Shown here: positions 34,265 to 46,473 of the stretch, piece after piece | Numbering within the stretch: position 1 is the stretch's first letter | Layout: each line of letters begins with the position of its first letter | DNA from: Thermothielavioides terrestris NRRL 8126 | Taxonomy: Eukaryota > Ascomycota > Sordariomycetes > Sordariales > Chaetomiaceae | DNA length: 64,000 nt | Direction: 5' to 3' | Assembly: GCF_000226115.1 (NCBI RefSeq) | Contig: NC_016457.1 | Location: 9,982,001 to 10,046,000, forward strand | Notes under the pieces: generated by a model | Seen by the model: the letters and a program-made list of their open reading frames with translations, nothing else | What the model was told of the DNA's origin: nothing | Databases searched by the model: none | Program-made: the position numbers and the translations under genes

Positions 34265-37200
34265 CTATGGTAGGAAGCCCATCGCCTTCCAAGACGCGAC
34301 GTACTTCCTCACCACGTCCTCGCCTACCGGCCCCACCGCTGCGAGGGTGGGAGAGTCTTTGCAGGCCTTGGAAAGGTCGAGAAGCAGGCCCCCGCAAGAC
34401 ATGCGGCGGAAGTGGAACTCGAGGAAGTCGATCAGGCGGGCCGCCGGATTGTCCGTCTCGGGCGCCAAGGGTGAGCGGCGGACCCTTGCCACCCAGTCAT
34501 CGAAGGGGACGATGTTGGACTGGGGAATGTCGAGGGCCTTGGCCAGCATCTGCACCATCTCGCTCCAGGGCTGCTGCACAGGGTTGTCGATGTGGTAGAT
34601 GGGCTGCGGCCGGGTGGGCTGCAGCAGGAGCTCGGAGAGGGCCGCCGCCATGTCGTTGACGGGACACCAGGTGAGGTTCTTCGGGCCATTGGTTAGCTGG
34701 GCTGATCCATTCGATATCATCAACGCACAACGGGAGCAAGACTTACCCCTTCGAGCCGCGGGAGCACCTTCAAGCTCTTGGATGACTTGACCATGAAACA
34801 AAAGTGTTCGACCGGATTCCAATACCCGCTTGTCTTGGACCCGGCGACCTGGCCGAGCCTGGCAGTCATGGTGTGGAAGTACTCCGGGTAGCGGTGGAGA
34901 GTCTCGTCCAGGATGCGCTCGCATGTGTACTTGGCGTCGCAGTAGCCGTTGGGAAGCACGGATCGAGGCTCCATGCGTTCCTCAGGCACCCTGGTCTGGC
35001 CGCTCCACAGGGGGTAATGGCCCACGACGCCGATGGACGAGATGAGCTGGAAGTTGACCTTTTGCTGGCGCTCGGCACGGTGCCCGGCGGCGTCGCGCGC
35101 GAGGTTAACGAGGTTTCGGAGTGAGTGGAACGCCGGCTCGAAGCCCTTGATGGGCCTGTTGCCGCTCATGGGCCAGGCATTGTGCACGATGCCTGTGACC
35201 TGCCGGGTCAGTGCCGCGTACTCTTCCTCGCGAAGGCCGAGACGAGGCTTGGAGCTGTCTGTTTCGATGAACCGGAGCTTCGCCCGGGCCTCGTCCGTAA
35301 TGGTGACGCCCCTCGAGATCATCGCTTCCAACTGTCGGGTCTCGGGGTAAACGGCGGCGCTGGGCCCTTGTCGGTTGAGGCAAATGACGGCTCCCACATC
35401 TCCTCTCTCCGCAAACTCCTTGACCAGATGGGTCCCGAGGCTTCCTGTCGCGCCCGTGATAAGCACGCAATGTAAGTTTCCGTCATCGACGGCCTCCGAG
35501 GTAGCCGAAGGCGCTGAGGGAACCTCAAAGCCGGCGCTGAACTTTTTGACGTAGGCCAAGATGTCTTTTTCCCGGCTGGCAAGATCCGGCCCGGTTTCCG
35601 CGACCTTGGGGGTGGAGGGGGCAGGCAGCGGCAGCCGCTCTTGCGCTGGGCCGGAAGCCATGGCAACGATGACTTTCTGGATCTTGCTCTCGGGCAGATA
35701 TCCATCGGTCCAGTCGACATGCCCAAAGCCGGCAGCGTGCATGGCCTTCTCCCAGCCCTCGGGGCCAATGATGGCATGCTGCCGTCCATCCTCAAACAGC
35801 CACCAGCCCTCCAAAAGGCCGAAAATGGTGTCGACAAAGGGGACAATCTCGGTCATTTCCAGCATCATCAAGAAGCCGTCGGGGCGCAGGGCGTTGCGAA
35901 TATTGATGCCCGTCTTGACGAGATCTCGCGTCGCGTGAACGGCGTTGCTTGCCACGACGATGTGCTGGGTGCCAAGCAGCTCGGCCGGCACGGGCTTCTC
36001 CATGTCGTGAGTCATGAACTTCATGAAGGGGTACTTGGCAAACTTCTTCTTGGCAGCGCCAACCATGGACGGCGAGATGTCGGTGAACAGGTACTCGACG
36101 GGCACCTGCAAGCGTTCCAGAAGAGGCGCGAGGTACAGGGTGGTGCCCCCAGTTCCTGCCCCCATCTCCAGGATCCTCAGCGGGCCCTGGCCAGGCGGCA
36201 GCTTGGAGACCAGGTCCTCGACGAAGTCGGCCATTTGCTGGTAGTTCATCTTGTTGAACACGTGGTCACAGTACAGGCCGGCCACCAAGGCGCGCCCCTC
36301 GTCGGTACCGAAGATGATCTTGATGCCATCCGTCTTGGCCTCCAGCACGTCGGCCAGCTTGGAGCCCGCAAATTGCGTGAGCTTCTGGGCATTGCTCCAG
36401 TCGGGGTACTGACGGACAAGATTCTGCAGCAGCGCCGCGCTGGACTTCTTGGGCGGCGATACCGCGGTTCGGACGTGGTTCCCGTCGTCGGTGGTGTCGA
36501 TGAGCCGGGCTTCGTTCTCGAGCAAGCGGTATAGATAGTTGACAAGCCTCTGGTGCTGCGGTGCATACTTGATTCGCGGCACCACCTGGCCCGGCTTGGC
36601 GGCCCGGATCGACACGCCGAGCTTTTCGAACGCCTCGAGCGTCAGGGCAATGCAGAGCTGGGTCGACTTGGGGGCGATGACATTGGCAAACGTGTCGAGC
36701 TTATAGTCGTGGATCATCTGATCGGTCAGTCGCTTGGTCTTGCTGAAGCACTCCAGGACGGCTCCCGCAGGTAAGGTCAGCTCGTCCAGGCCGTCGCCGA
36801 CAGAGGACGGAGGGGTCGAAGTGCCACTGGAGTTACCAGACGAGACTTCCGGCGGCAGCCGCTCGTCCCTGCTCTCTGGCTCGGACCCGTACCCCTCGTC
36901 GTTTTGTCCGTCGCCTTCGTCTTCCTCCTCCACTTCCTCCTCCTGGCCGTCAACGGTGATACCCAGGGCGGATATGACGCAGTCGACGAAGGAGGGGAAG
37001 TCAAACGCCTCCATCAGCTTGTCGGGTGACAAGGTGCAGTTCATGACAGCCTCTGCCTCCCGTGCGAGCTCCATGCCCATCAAAGAGTCGATGCCAATGT
37101 CGGCGAGCATCGTGTCCTCGGAAATATCTGCGGGCTCGACGCCGGCAACGTTGGCCAACAGGTTCCGCACCTCCTTCTTGATGTCGGCCTTGGTAGGGCC

Positions 37201-40200
37201 GGACGACTTCTTTGCTGCCTTTTCTGTACCGGCCTTTGAAGAGCTAGTTGTTGAGGCACCGGGTGCTGTTGTTCCGAGCTTGGTCCGGTCGTCGTGCTCT
37301 TGACTTGCCTTGGGAGCTGTCGTGCTCGACACAGTAGCCGATGGCGTCGAAATCCCGGGCGACAGCCTGGCAAGGATCTTCTGCATCGACGCCTTGGGGA
37401 CTCTGGCATAGTTGATGCCGATCATGACATCGAGCAACTCGCCGTTGGTGCTGTCGAAGGTGAAGATATCGGTCACGTACAGCTTCTCAGACACTTGGTG
37501 GTGGGTTGCGAACACGTCCCACACATCGGGACGAGGACTGTCTGCGCGGAGCTTGGGAGACCGCATGACAAGGTCGCACCCGCTCGCGATGTACATGTCC
37601 TCGGGCGCGCGGTTGGTCATGCAGTTGACCCAGATGCCGCCGACCTGGCTGAAGCAGTCGGCAAGGTGGGTGTCCAACCACGTCTCTCCCGTCCAGCGCT
37701 TCGAGACCCTGCCAGCGGAGTCGTTACCGCGGCCAACCAGCCGCTTCAGACCACGATACTCTTCACCGTAGTCGACGATCTCGGCAAAAGTCTTGTAGAT
37801 GTTGCGACCCTGAATGATGTCGTCGGCCTCAACGGAGTTGAGCACGTCGAGGCAGCGGCGATGCGTAAAGTGCCGCCCGAAGCGATCAAACTCGGCCTGG
37901 AAGCCAGGGTCCTCGGGCGAGCGGAAGACGATGTTGCCATGCACGTGTTCGATTGTTACGCCTGGACCCTGGGCCGGCGAGCTTGTGATCTTCCAGTGCC
38001 ACGCATGGCCGTGGACGTTGCTGGCCTCGTACTCGATGAAGACCTGCCGCGACGGGTCGACGCAGATGGGTGCGTGGTTCTGCATGTTTTGGATGGTGGG
38101 CTGCAGGCCGGCCGCCTTGATCTCCGGCCGGATGCTCATCAAGGCTTCAATGGCCATGTCCACCTCGAGCGTAGCGGGGCAGATGGGAGCCGTGTTGGCG
38201 ATCAGGTGGCCCGAGACGAAGTCCTGGTATTTCTTGCTGTTGGTGTTGACGAGGAAACGAGCGGTGCGTTCCTTAGCGTCCTGGTAGCCAAGGAAGGACC
38301 ACAGTCCGACAGGGATTTCGGGCTCTGCCGTCTCCGATGCTTGGGCGAGAGCCAGGCCCTTCAATGGCTTCTTGAGGTCCATCCAGTGCTTCACTTTCTC
38401 GAACTGATACGGCGGGAGGAACAAATGGTCGAACTCAGATGTCTGGCTGGCATGATGTGGCCAATGCTGGGTCTTGACCCCTGCCTTCCAAAGCGCCAGA
38501 GTGGTGTCGGCAAGGCTCTGCATGCCCTGGTCGCAGGTGATGTTGAGCGACTGGAAGTGGCACGCCGAGGGCGATCCGAGGGCGCGGCTTGCCATGTTGG
38601 TGATGGTAGACGCGGACCCAGCCTCGATCCACGCGGCGTCTGGGTATTGCCGCGCCAGCCTTTCCACGGCATGGCGGAAGAAGACAGGCTCTCTCATGTG
38701 CTGGGCGACGAATTCGGACGTGGTCTCCATGCACAACTCTTCTGTCGCCCGCTCTATGAGGATGCTCGGTTCCCGGAAGGTCAGAGTGCGACCGATGGCA
38801 TCCAACTCGTCCATGAGCGGCTCGACGAGAGCCGAATGGAAGGCGTTGGTGACGCTGAGCCGTTTGAACCTCGTCGCTGTCGAGTACACAGGGTTGCCGG
38901 TCAGCGCCTCGGTGAGTTTATCCATCGACGTGGTCGATCCAGCCAGCGTAAAACTGCGAGGTCCGTTGTAGCAAGCGATGTTGATGGGAACGTCATCCAC
39001 CAGATCGCGGTTGTGCGACTCGATGATGGATTGGACCACATCCAGGTCAGCTTCAATGGCCATCATGGCCCCTCTCTCCGCGCCCCAGGCATCTCGCACG
39101 AGCTTCGCCCTGGCGGCAATCATCCTGGCCGTGTCTTGGAGCGACAGCACACCCGAGATGCAGAGAGCAGTCAGTTCGCCGAAACTGTGTCCAACGACGG
39201 CTTCCACCCGGATGCCGCAGTCCATCCAGCTCCTGGCGCATGCGTACTGAAGCGCGAACAAGGCCGTCTGAAGCCGTACCGTGTCCTCGATCGGTTCCCG
39301 CTGGAAGATGGCCGGGAAGATGCCCTCAAGGCCCATCGAGAGAAACACGGCGTTACACTGATCAAGGTAGCTTCGAAGGATCCTGACGCTGTCGTAGACC
39401 TTCCGGTCGAGTCCCACGAAGTTGGATACCTGTCCACCGAAGCAAAGGATCACGGGTCGTGGGGATGTCTTGGTCGATACGGATGCCACTTTGGCGTCTC
39501 CGCTGACGAAGGCACAGAGCTTCTCGTCGAGCTCGCTCAGGCTGCTGCAAGTGAACATGAGGCCCCTCTCGAGTTGGCGGTTGGATTGGCGGCAGACATT
39601 AAATGCCAGGTTTGCTACGTTGACCTTGGCCGCCGAGGGCGTTGATGTCTGGTCGGCAATGAATTGGCGCAGCTTTGTGCTGTAGGCGACGAGGGCTCTG
39701 TCGTCCAAGCCGCACAACCAGAACGGATGCTTGATGCCGGGGGCGTGGATTGGGAAAGCCCGGCCTGGCCGTGGCGGCTGAGTCACGACCATGGAGGCAT
39801 TGGAACCCGAGGCACCGTAGTTGTTGATCAGTGCGGCTTTGTATTCCGCATCCCACGGCTTCAGCTTGGTCACAATCTCTATGTTGTCGGATGGCGATGC
39901 CGCAATGTTGTGGGCCAGGGTCCGGAAGCTCGCCTGGGGCGGGATGTAACCGTGCTGCAACATCAAGATGATCTTGATCAGAGACACCACGCCAGATGCG
40001 CCTTCAGTGTGGCCGATTAGGCCTTTGACCGACCCTAAAGCTAGGGGTTTGTCGCGGAGCTTTCCGCCGAGGGCTTGCAGCACGCTCTGAAGCAACAGAT
40101 TAGCAAAGTCGGGCCCTCACCCTCGAAAGACGCAGGGACGACCAACCTGGTACTCCGCAGGATCCCCGACGGGCGTGCCCGTTCCGTGGGCCTCGACCAC

Positions 40201-42471
40201 AGAGATGTTTTTGGGCTCGAGTTTCGCCCGCTCGAGAACGTCCTTGAAGAGGTATGTAAGAGAGGGACTGTTGGGCACGAACACGGGCGTGCAGTTCTCG
40301 TTCTGATAGACTGCCGTGCTGGAGATGCATCCGAGAATCGGGTTGCCGTCTGCCATGGCGTCTCTCATCCGCTTTAGGAAAACGAGAGCAACCGCTTCTC
40401 CTCTGCAGTAACCGTCGGCCCCCTCATCCCAGGGTTTGCACTGCAAGGTGATAGCCGGCCGGGTCAGCTGCCGCAGAATTGCACAATGAAGGCGGACGAA
40501 GTGCACGTACCTGGCCTGTCGGGCTGAGGAAAGAAGCCCCAGCCAGGTTTTGGAACCAGATAATGTTGCCCATCAGGCCGACGCCGCCTGCGAGCGCAGC
40601 GCTGCATTCGCCGCTGAGAATGGCCCGGCAGGCCATGTGCACGGCCACGGCAGAAGCAGAACAGGCCGAGTCGATCGTCAGGCCGGGCCCTGTCCATCCA
40701 AAGTAATGGCTGGTAACATGTGACGTGGTTAGTGTCTGCTCATCAAGGGTGACTTGATTAGGTGTGTATCCTCACCTGATCTTGCCTGGAATGAAACTCT
40801 TCAAGTTGCCCGTGGCCGTGAAGGCGTTGGGCGGATAGCAAGCCACGTTCTGCTCGTAATCGGCCGCACAGGCTCCAACATAGCAGCCAATCTTGGTGTC
40901 GACATGGGTTTGGTGGAAGTAGCCCGACTGCTCGACGGCCTGGTACGCACACTGGAGCATCAGGCGTTGCTGGGGATCGGCCGAAGCCATCTCGCGAGGG
41001 CTCTTTTTGAAGAATTTGTGATCGAAGACGTCGTGATCGCGGATGAAGTTGCCGTACCACTTGCGGGTCGGGTCCACGTCACGCCAGTGCGTCTCGGGAC
41101 CGAACCGCTCTTCGGGGACCTCGACGTGCTGCGACTCGCCCGCGCACAGGATCTTCCAGAACTCGTTCAGATCGTCGGCGCCAGCTACCTTGCACGACAT
41201 GCCCACCACGGCAATGTCCGAGTCCTTCTCCCAGTCGCGAGCGGCCAGATCCAGCTTGTCGTCTCTGGCGGAGCGCGATGCCGCGACCTGGTCGAGATCT
41301 GACGCGAGCACCAGCCGCGGTCCGATTTTCCGGAGGAGAGACGGCGGCACTCCGCTGTCCAGGCCGAATGCGATGATGGCCGGATCGTTGCCGGCCGACT
41401 CGAGACGCGCGGGAAGCGCCCCGGAGAATGTCTCGTACCAAGTCGCCTGCTCGACCAGAATCATGCGCAGCGCGGCATGGTGTAGCAGCTTGGTGCCGGC
41501 GCCTTTTTTCCCGAGGTGGATAGGCAGACTCAGGGCGGATACATCCGGAAACTGAAAAGCCGGGTCCGAGTCACAGAACCCGAGCATACGCTCCAGGTCT
41601 CCGTGATGCACTTGGCTGTGGAAACGGCCCCGGAGGCTCATCTCCACGGCTTTGAGGCCCCTTTGTCTCAGCTGCTGGAGCACCAGGGCTGCCGTACCGT
41701 CGGCGGTGGTCACGGTTGCCCTGTTGTCGTCAAAGAGGACCGAGATGTACGCCTGCAGAAGATCCTGTGAGCCTGTGGTTCTTGTGCTGTTCCTCAATCA
41801 CCATGCGATGCAAGCCATACCTCTGGAAATCCATCAAGCACACAGGCCAAATTCTTGGCCATGTCGGGAGATGTCCAGGCGACCGCGAACGACCTCGATG
41901 GTCCATGGAGTCTGTCGGTAGCGTCTTGGCAGTCGACCAGTGCCCCGATGATCATGGCGAGTCGCACAGCGACAGCACCATACTGTCGAAATGTAGCTGC
42001 ATCCGACGCGCTGGAGATAGCCGAGGCGCTGAGGAGCCCCGTGCACAGTCCAACCGTCTCGACATGGCGCCGCGCCAGCGCTTGCCATGGGTCATCGGCC
42101 TGTGCCGAGGCCCCGGAGGTGTAGGACAAATATCGTGAGAACTGGGTGAGCTGCGCGAGCACCACCAGGGGCGTTAGTAGGACGTTTGGAAGGTGAGCGG
42201 TGGCCTTGTCCTTGTCTTCGCCTTGAAACCAATCTTTCAGGTCGTTGAGGACCTGCTCTCCGGGGATGCACTCGAGTTTGGGAAACAGCTGGACAAGTTG
42301 ATGCCAGCGTGTGGGCAACTCGGAGACGATTTCGAGCATCCAATTGCAGTCATCAGTCTCACGGATGACCTTCCGGAGCGTCTGAAGCGCCTCAGCGCTG
42401 AACGAAAGGGCTTGGGGTCCAAACAGGAGTAGCGTGGTTCCCACGCTCGACGTCGAAGGTGTTGAAGCCAT
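34265..42471 (-). CDS. non-reducing polyketide synthase, SAT-KS-MAT-PT-ACP-CMeT-R
   Basis: Six exons: 42471-41821, 41764-40776, 40709-40511, 40440-40147, 40086-34747, 34696-34265; 2,634 residues. SAT has GLCTG (Cys143) and a His near 266. KS spans about 398-830 with Cys563 (DSACSAS), His698 (EAHGTGTP) and His737 (KGLIGHTEG). MAT has GHSFG with Ser1012. PT has His1338 and Asp1521. There is one ACP (IDSLMG, Ser1712), then an acidic linker. The methyltransferase has SAM loop LEMGAGTGG at ~2017-2025. The terminal reductase has TGATGSLG at ~2255-2262 and YxxxK at 2426-2430. This layout is known from NR-PKSs that make C-methylated aromatic aldehydes such as methylorcinaldehyde-type and azaphilone or citrinin precursors. 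Product length and pattern cannot be read directly. Confidence 0.96.
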
Positions 42472-43153
42472 GTTTGGTTCAAGGGAAACAAAGGTGATGA
42501 TTGGAGGTGGACTACTCGGGGTCACTGGCTAGGTCCGAGTAACACCTCCGTTGCATAGCAGTGGGAAAAGTGTTGAGCAAGGCAGGGCCGGTTTATAGCC
42601 CGTCGATCTAGCCAAAAAGACGCTGAGAGGTTATCACTTGTTGACACCAGGTCTTCGTGAACGAGCAGTATCGCCGTAGGTCCGCACAATACATGTGGAT
42701 CTGATGCTTTGTGACGAACCAATCATGCTGCTTCCGAACGGTAACTGGGTTACAAGTATGCGGCCAAGGGAGTTGGATCGGACGCCGAGGCCGTCATGTC
42801 GTGGCGAGAGGGCGTCGGAGGGAACGACTCGGAGAATTCTTGACTCCTTTGCTCATGCATCATCATCTTGCCATCTGGATTAGGCTGGCATTCTGGACGG
42901 ACGATCGGTGCCTTGTCAACACTCTCTCGGCTGTAAACGAGCCTGGGCTGGGGTGAGGGAGGAAGGACTCGGTCCGGTCCAACCGCGGGTTTGGTCTCGG
43001 TGTTGGTATGTTATCGGTCGAAGGAACCGCGCAGCGCATCTTGCATCGTCTTAATCAGCTTCGTTGTCCGTTGAACGGAACGACCAAGCCCCCTGCTCGC
43101 ATCGTGATCGCTTTGACTCGAGCCATCATCATCAACCAAACGCCACTGCCATC
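42472..43153. other. divergent promoter region between PKS and acyltransferase, 682 bp
   Basis: Shared upstream region of two cluster genes, so joint regulation is likely. Besides the TATA-like element no operator was certain by eye. Confidence 0.5.
42592..42599 (-). promoter_or_regulatory. TATA-like element of the PKS gene
   Basis: Reads CTATAAA on the minus strand, about 120-128 bp upstream of the PKS start codon. A reasonable core promoter position; no further support. Confidence 0.45.
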
Positions 43154-44542
43154 ATGGACGAATTCGAGTACATGCAAGACGTAGTCGGCCAGCTGCCCTT
43201 CTTGAAAACGTATAGCCATCTTCTTCTGGCGTTCCCACTGCGGGATGATGATTCAGTCCGCGAGGAAGCCAGGGAATGTCTTCGAACAGCCTCTCTACGT
43301 CTCACAGAGGCGTTCCCATGGCTCGCTGCCAAGGTGGTCCAGAGAAGCAACGGCCCGGGCAGATCGGACTCTTTTCACCTTGAGCCATGCGAACGGTGGT
43401 CGCCACCAAATCCGATTATCCGTTTCAAGGATTGCTCAAATGCCATGCCTTCCTACGAAGAGCTTGTGGGAGCCCGCGGACCGGCGTCTACGCTTCCTGG
43501 GGAGCTCCTGGCGCCTCGGAAAGCATTTCCCGAGAGCTACAACGAGACGGAACAAGACCCAGCGCCCGTGATCGCACTCCAAGCAAACTTTGTGCGAGGT
43601 GGCCTCCTCCTGGACTGCGCGGCACAGCACAACTTCGTCGACATGAGCGGTATTGAGCAGTGCTACAGCCTGCTCGCAACAGCGCTCCGCGGAGAGCCCT
43701 TTCCTAGCGATGCCATTGCCCAGGGAAATATGGACCGACGGAACCTGGTGCCCTTGCTTCAAGCGGACGAGCCCGTCCTGGATCACGGGCAGTTTGTCCG
43801 GCCTGGGCCCGACAACATGCCCCCGCCGCCCGCCGAGCCCGAGTCTCCCTTCTCGTGGCGGTATTTCCGCTTTTCGCCCGCAAAGCTCGCCGCGCTGAAG
43901 GCCATGGCAACACCGCCTACGACCGAGACGGAGACGGGTGCTTCTTCTGCTCCTCCGTATGTCTCGACCAACGACGCACTCACGGCCTTCTGCTGGCAGC
44001 GCGTCATCGCAGCCCGGCTGGCGCGGCGTCAGACCCCGGAGGCGGTGGCCAAGTTTTGCCGTGCCGTTGACGCGCGCCGCTCCATGGGCGTGCCGGCGGG
44101 CTACATGGGCGACCTGGTGACCATCGCCACCACGACGCTGGGCTTCCGCGAGCTCGCCGAGGCGCCCCTTGCCGACATCGCGGGCCGCCTCCGGCGCGAC
44201 CTGACGGCGGTCAACAACCGCGACTACGTGCGCAGCTTTGCCACGTGGATCCAGCGCACGGCCGACAAGACGACCATCGCGTACGGGGGCAGGTTCAACC
44301 CCGACACCGACATTGGATCCTCGTCGTGGGCCCACGTTAAGCTCGCCAAGGTGGCGTTCGGCCCGCTGGGGCGACCGTCACTCATCCGACGCCCCGACTT
44401 TGTGCCGCTCAGGAGCGACATCTACTTCATGCCGCAGACCGAGAACGGGGACATTGATGCTCTCCTGTGCTTCAACCAGGCCGACTTTGACGGGCTGATG
44501 GCGGATGAGATGTGGACTGCTTTCGCCGACTACATCGGCTAA
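43154..44542 (+). CDS. BAHD-like acyltransferase
   Basis: Single exon, 462 residues, from ATG 43154. The catalytic HxxxD motif is His159-Asp163 (HNFVD). A late FGPLGRPSLIRRP segment stands where BAHD enzymes have DFGWG-like residues. Two-domain size and the STNDALTAFCWQRV block fit the trichothecene 3-O-acetyltransferase-like group. It should transfer an acyl group from CoA or a carrier to a hydroxyl of a metabolite. It is transcribed away from the PKS across a shared promoter, like acyltransferases in azaphilone clusters. Confidence 0.9.
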   Translation: MDEFEYMQDVVGQLPFLKTYSHLLLAFPLRDDDSVREEARECLRTASLRLTEAFPWLAAKVVQRSNGPGRSDSFHLEPCERWSPPNPIIRFKDCSNAMPSYEELVGARGPASTLPGELLAPRKAFPESYNETEQDPAPVIALQANFVRGGLLLDCAAQHNFVDMSGIEQCYSLLATALRGEPFPSDAIAQGNMDRRNLVPLLQADEPVLDHGQFVRPGPDNMPPPPAEPESPFSWRYFRFSPAKLAALKAMATPPTTETETGASSAPPYVSTNDALTAFCWQRVIAARLARRQTPEAVAKFCRAVDARRSMGVPAGYMGDLVTIATTTLGFRELAEAPLADIAGRLRRDLTAVNNRDYVRSFATWIQRTADKTTIAYGGRFNPDTDIGSSSWAHVKLAKVAFGPLGRPSLIRRPDFVPLRSDIYFMPQTENGDIDALLCFNQADFDGLMADEMWTAFADYIG

Positions 44543-45219
44543 TTTGGTCCGGCGAGAGGTAGCCGAGAATGCCCACGTCATTGTAGCTCAGACACAAGGA
44601 ATGAGTTGCGATCATGATTCAGCGCGTAGCGCCCCAGCCACCCGATGTTCTCTTGAATTCTCCGAGCTTTTCCAAGTGGCGTTCGTGGTGCAGAGCACCG
44701 ATGTCCCTGGCTGGGGCCGGGGGGGGGGGGGGGGGGGGGAAGAAGGGGGGTTGTTTCAGATAAGGCAGCCAACTCACTTGAGGCCATGCGTTGACTGTCT
44801 TCCATCTTGACATCGTACCGCTTTGCGGAGATTGCCGCTGCCAATCTTTCCTCGCGGAGTAGCCAAGATAGTGTGCCGTCTGTGTCTCGCCCCATTGAGC
44901 GCATCGGGCCGGCCTGCGGTTTCAGTTTCGGACCCTGCAGGTCGGCACTCGGTGGAGCCCCGACTCCGACTCCGACGCTTCGGCCGGGTAACTGCATTGT
45001 CACTAGTTTCACCTCATGTGCCAGTGTTTTGAGTCAAGTGGTAATTGCTTCCGTGGTTTTGACTTGGTGTTGAGGTTCAAGTTGGTATCGCGGGAGTAGC
45101 CAGTCTCGGTACTCCTTCTCTTCCCTCTCCCCGTTTGGCGTTTCTCGCACGAGTTCACCGGCCAGCCCGCTGGCCACTCTGAACGTCACGCCGACGACGT
45201 GATCGCATTCGTGGTCATC
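44543..45219. other. intergenic, 677 bp, with a 21-base G run
   Basis: Holds the 3' flank of the acyltransferase and upstream of the SDR. A run of 21 G occupies 44719-44739. No gene seen. Confidence 0.6.
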
Positions 45220-46155
45220 ATGGCTGACCTGTCGACGACACCAACAGTTCTCATCACCGGCTGCAGTGACGGCGGGCTGGGTGCTGCGCTGGCCGAGGCC
45301 TTCGCACGAAGGGGCTTCCACGTGCTAGCAACGCTTCGCAACCCAGCCAAGGCTGCGGAGCTGGCATCCCATCCAGGCATCGAGGTCCTGTCGTTGGACG
45401 TGACAGACACGGCATCGATAGCCTCGTGTGCCGCGGCCGTCGCCACGAAGACGGGCGGGCGGCTCGATGTGCTGGTCAACAACGCCGGCAGCATGTTTGT
45501 CATGCCACTCCTCGACACCGATCTGGCGGAGAGCAAGAGGCTGTACGACGTCAACGTTTGGGGGCATGCTCGCCGTGACGCAGGCCTTTGCTCCCATGCT
45601 GGTCCGCTCCCGGGGCGTCGTTCTGAACATCGCCAGCATTGCGGGCGCGGTGAGAATGGCTTGGCAAGGTGCGTCTCGATGCTGAACCATGTGCTAACCA
45701 GCATCTCGAGCAATTCCGCGACTCCGGACTAACACCGGGCGTAACCAGGCATCTACAACTCGTCCAAGGCCTCGGCACGCTGGATCTCGGAAACGCTCCG
45801 GATCGAGATGCAGGGCCTGGGCGTCCGTGTCATCACGGCCATGGTGGGTGAGGTCGAGACCAACATCTTCCAGAATGCGCGCGCGCCGCCCTCGCTGCCC
45901 CCGTCTTCGTACTACGGGTCCATCAAGGACCTTATCTTCCAGCAGGGCACGGGTCAGATGCAGAAGGAGAATGAAAAGGCCTCCGTGACGGCCGAGAACC
46001 TGGTTCGGGATGTGCTCAGCGGGCGCGACGGGCACGTGTGGCGGGGCGGCGTGGCCGGCCGCGCCAAGTACTTGCATTGGATGCTTCCCGAGCGATTGTT
46101 CGAGTGGTTCCTGCACTCTTCCAGGGGTGTTTACCAGGTTCAGCCCCCAAAGTAG
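45220..46155 (+). pseudogene. short-chain dehydrogenase with a one-base frameshift
   Basis: Two exons, 45220-45668 and 45749-46155, with a clean 80-bp intron. Together they are one base longer than 285 codons. The frame changes at the run of five G (45560-45564): before it the frame reads LYDVNVW, after it the next frame reads MLAVTQAF. With the shift allowed for, it looks like a ~284-residue classical SDR: LITGCSDGGLG, NNAG (VNNAGSMF), a Ser region (NIASIAG) and YxxxK (YNSSK). It is closest in feel to 1-acyl-dihydroxyacetone-phosphate-reductase-like fungal SDRs. Either a real inactivating insertion or a homopolymer sequencing error. Confidence 0.8.
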
Positions 46156-46473
46156 TATTGCATGGGAGATTGCTTGAATTGCCACAGGAACTGGACTGGA
46201 ATACTTGTGCGTGAGGAAGGTCAGATCGATGCCCTCAACGAACCGAGCTTCCATTGCAGGTGCACATTGGGGCGCCCATACACAGTGGGATGCCTCTCGA
46301 TTATGGGTTTGTGTCCAACTCCGGTAAGGGCTGACGACCCCATCTGTCATGCTGAGCGAGATGGACTTAGCGCTACACCCACATTTGGCATATAACTATC
46401 CATGTAATGAACAAGAAAGTGCTCGATTGGCTTATTGGCACGCTCGGCCTTAGCGTACACGCCCACGTCCGCC
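46156..46473. other. convergent spacer, 318 bp
   Basis: Lies between the 3' ends of the SDR and the medium-chain reductase. Nothing recognised. Confidence 0.4.

Noticed and set aside
37294..39645. A 783-codon plus-strand ORF
   Set aside because: It lies wholly antisense to PKS domains and has no domain of its own; GC-rich third positions produce such shadows.
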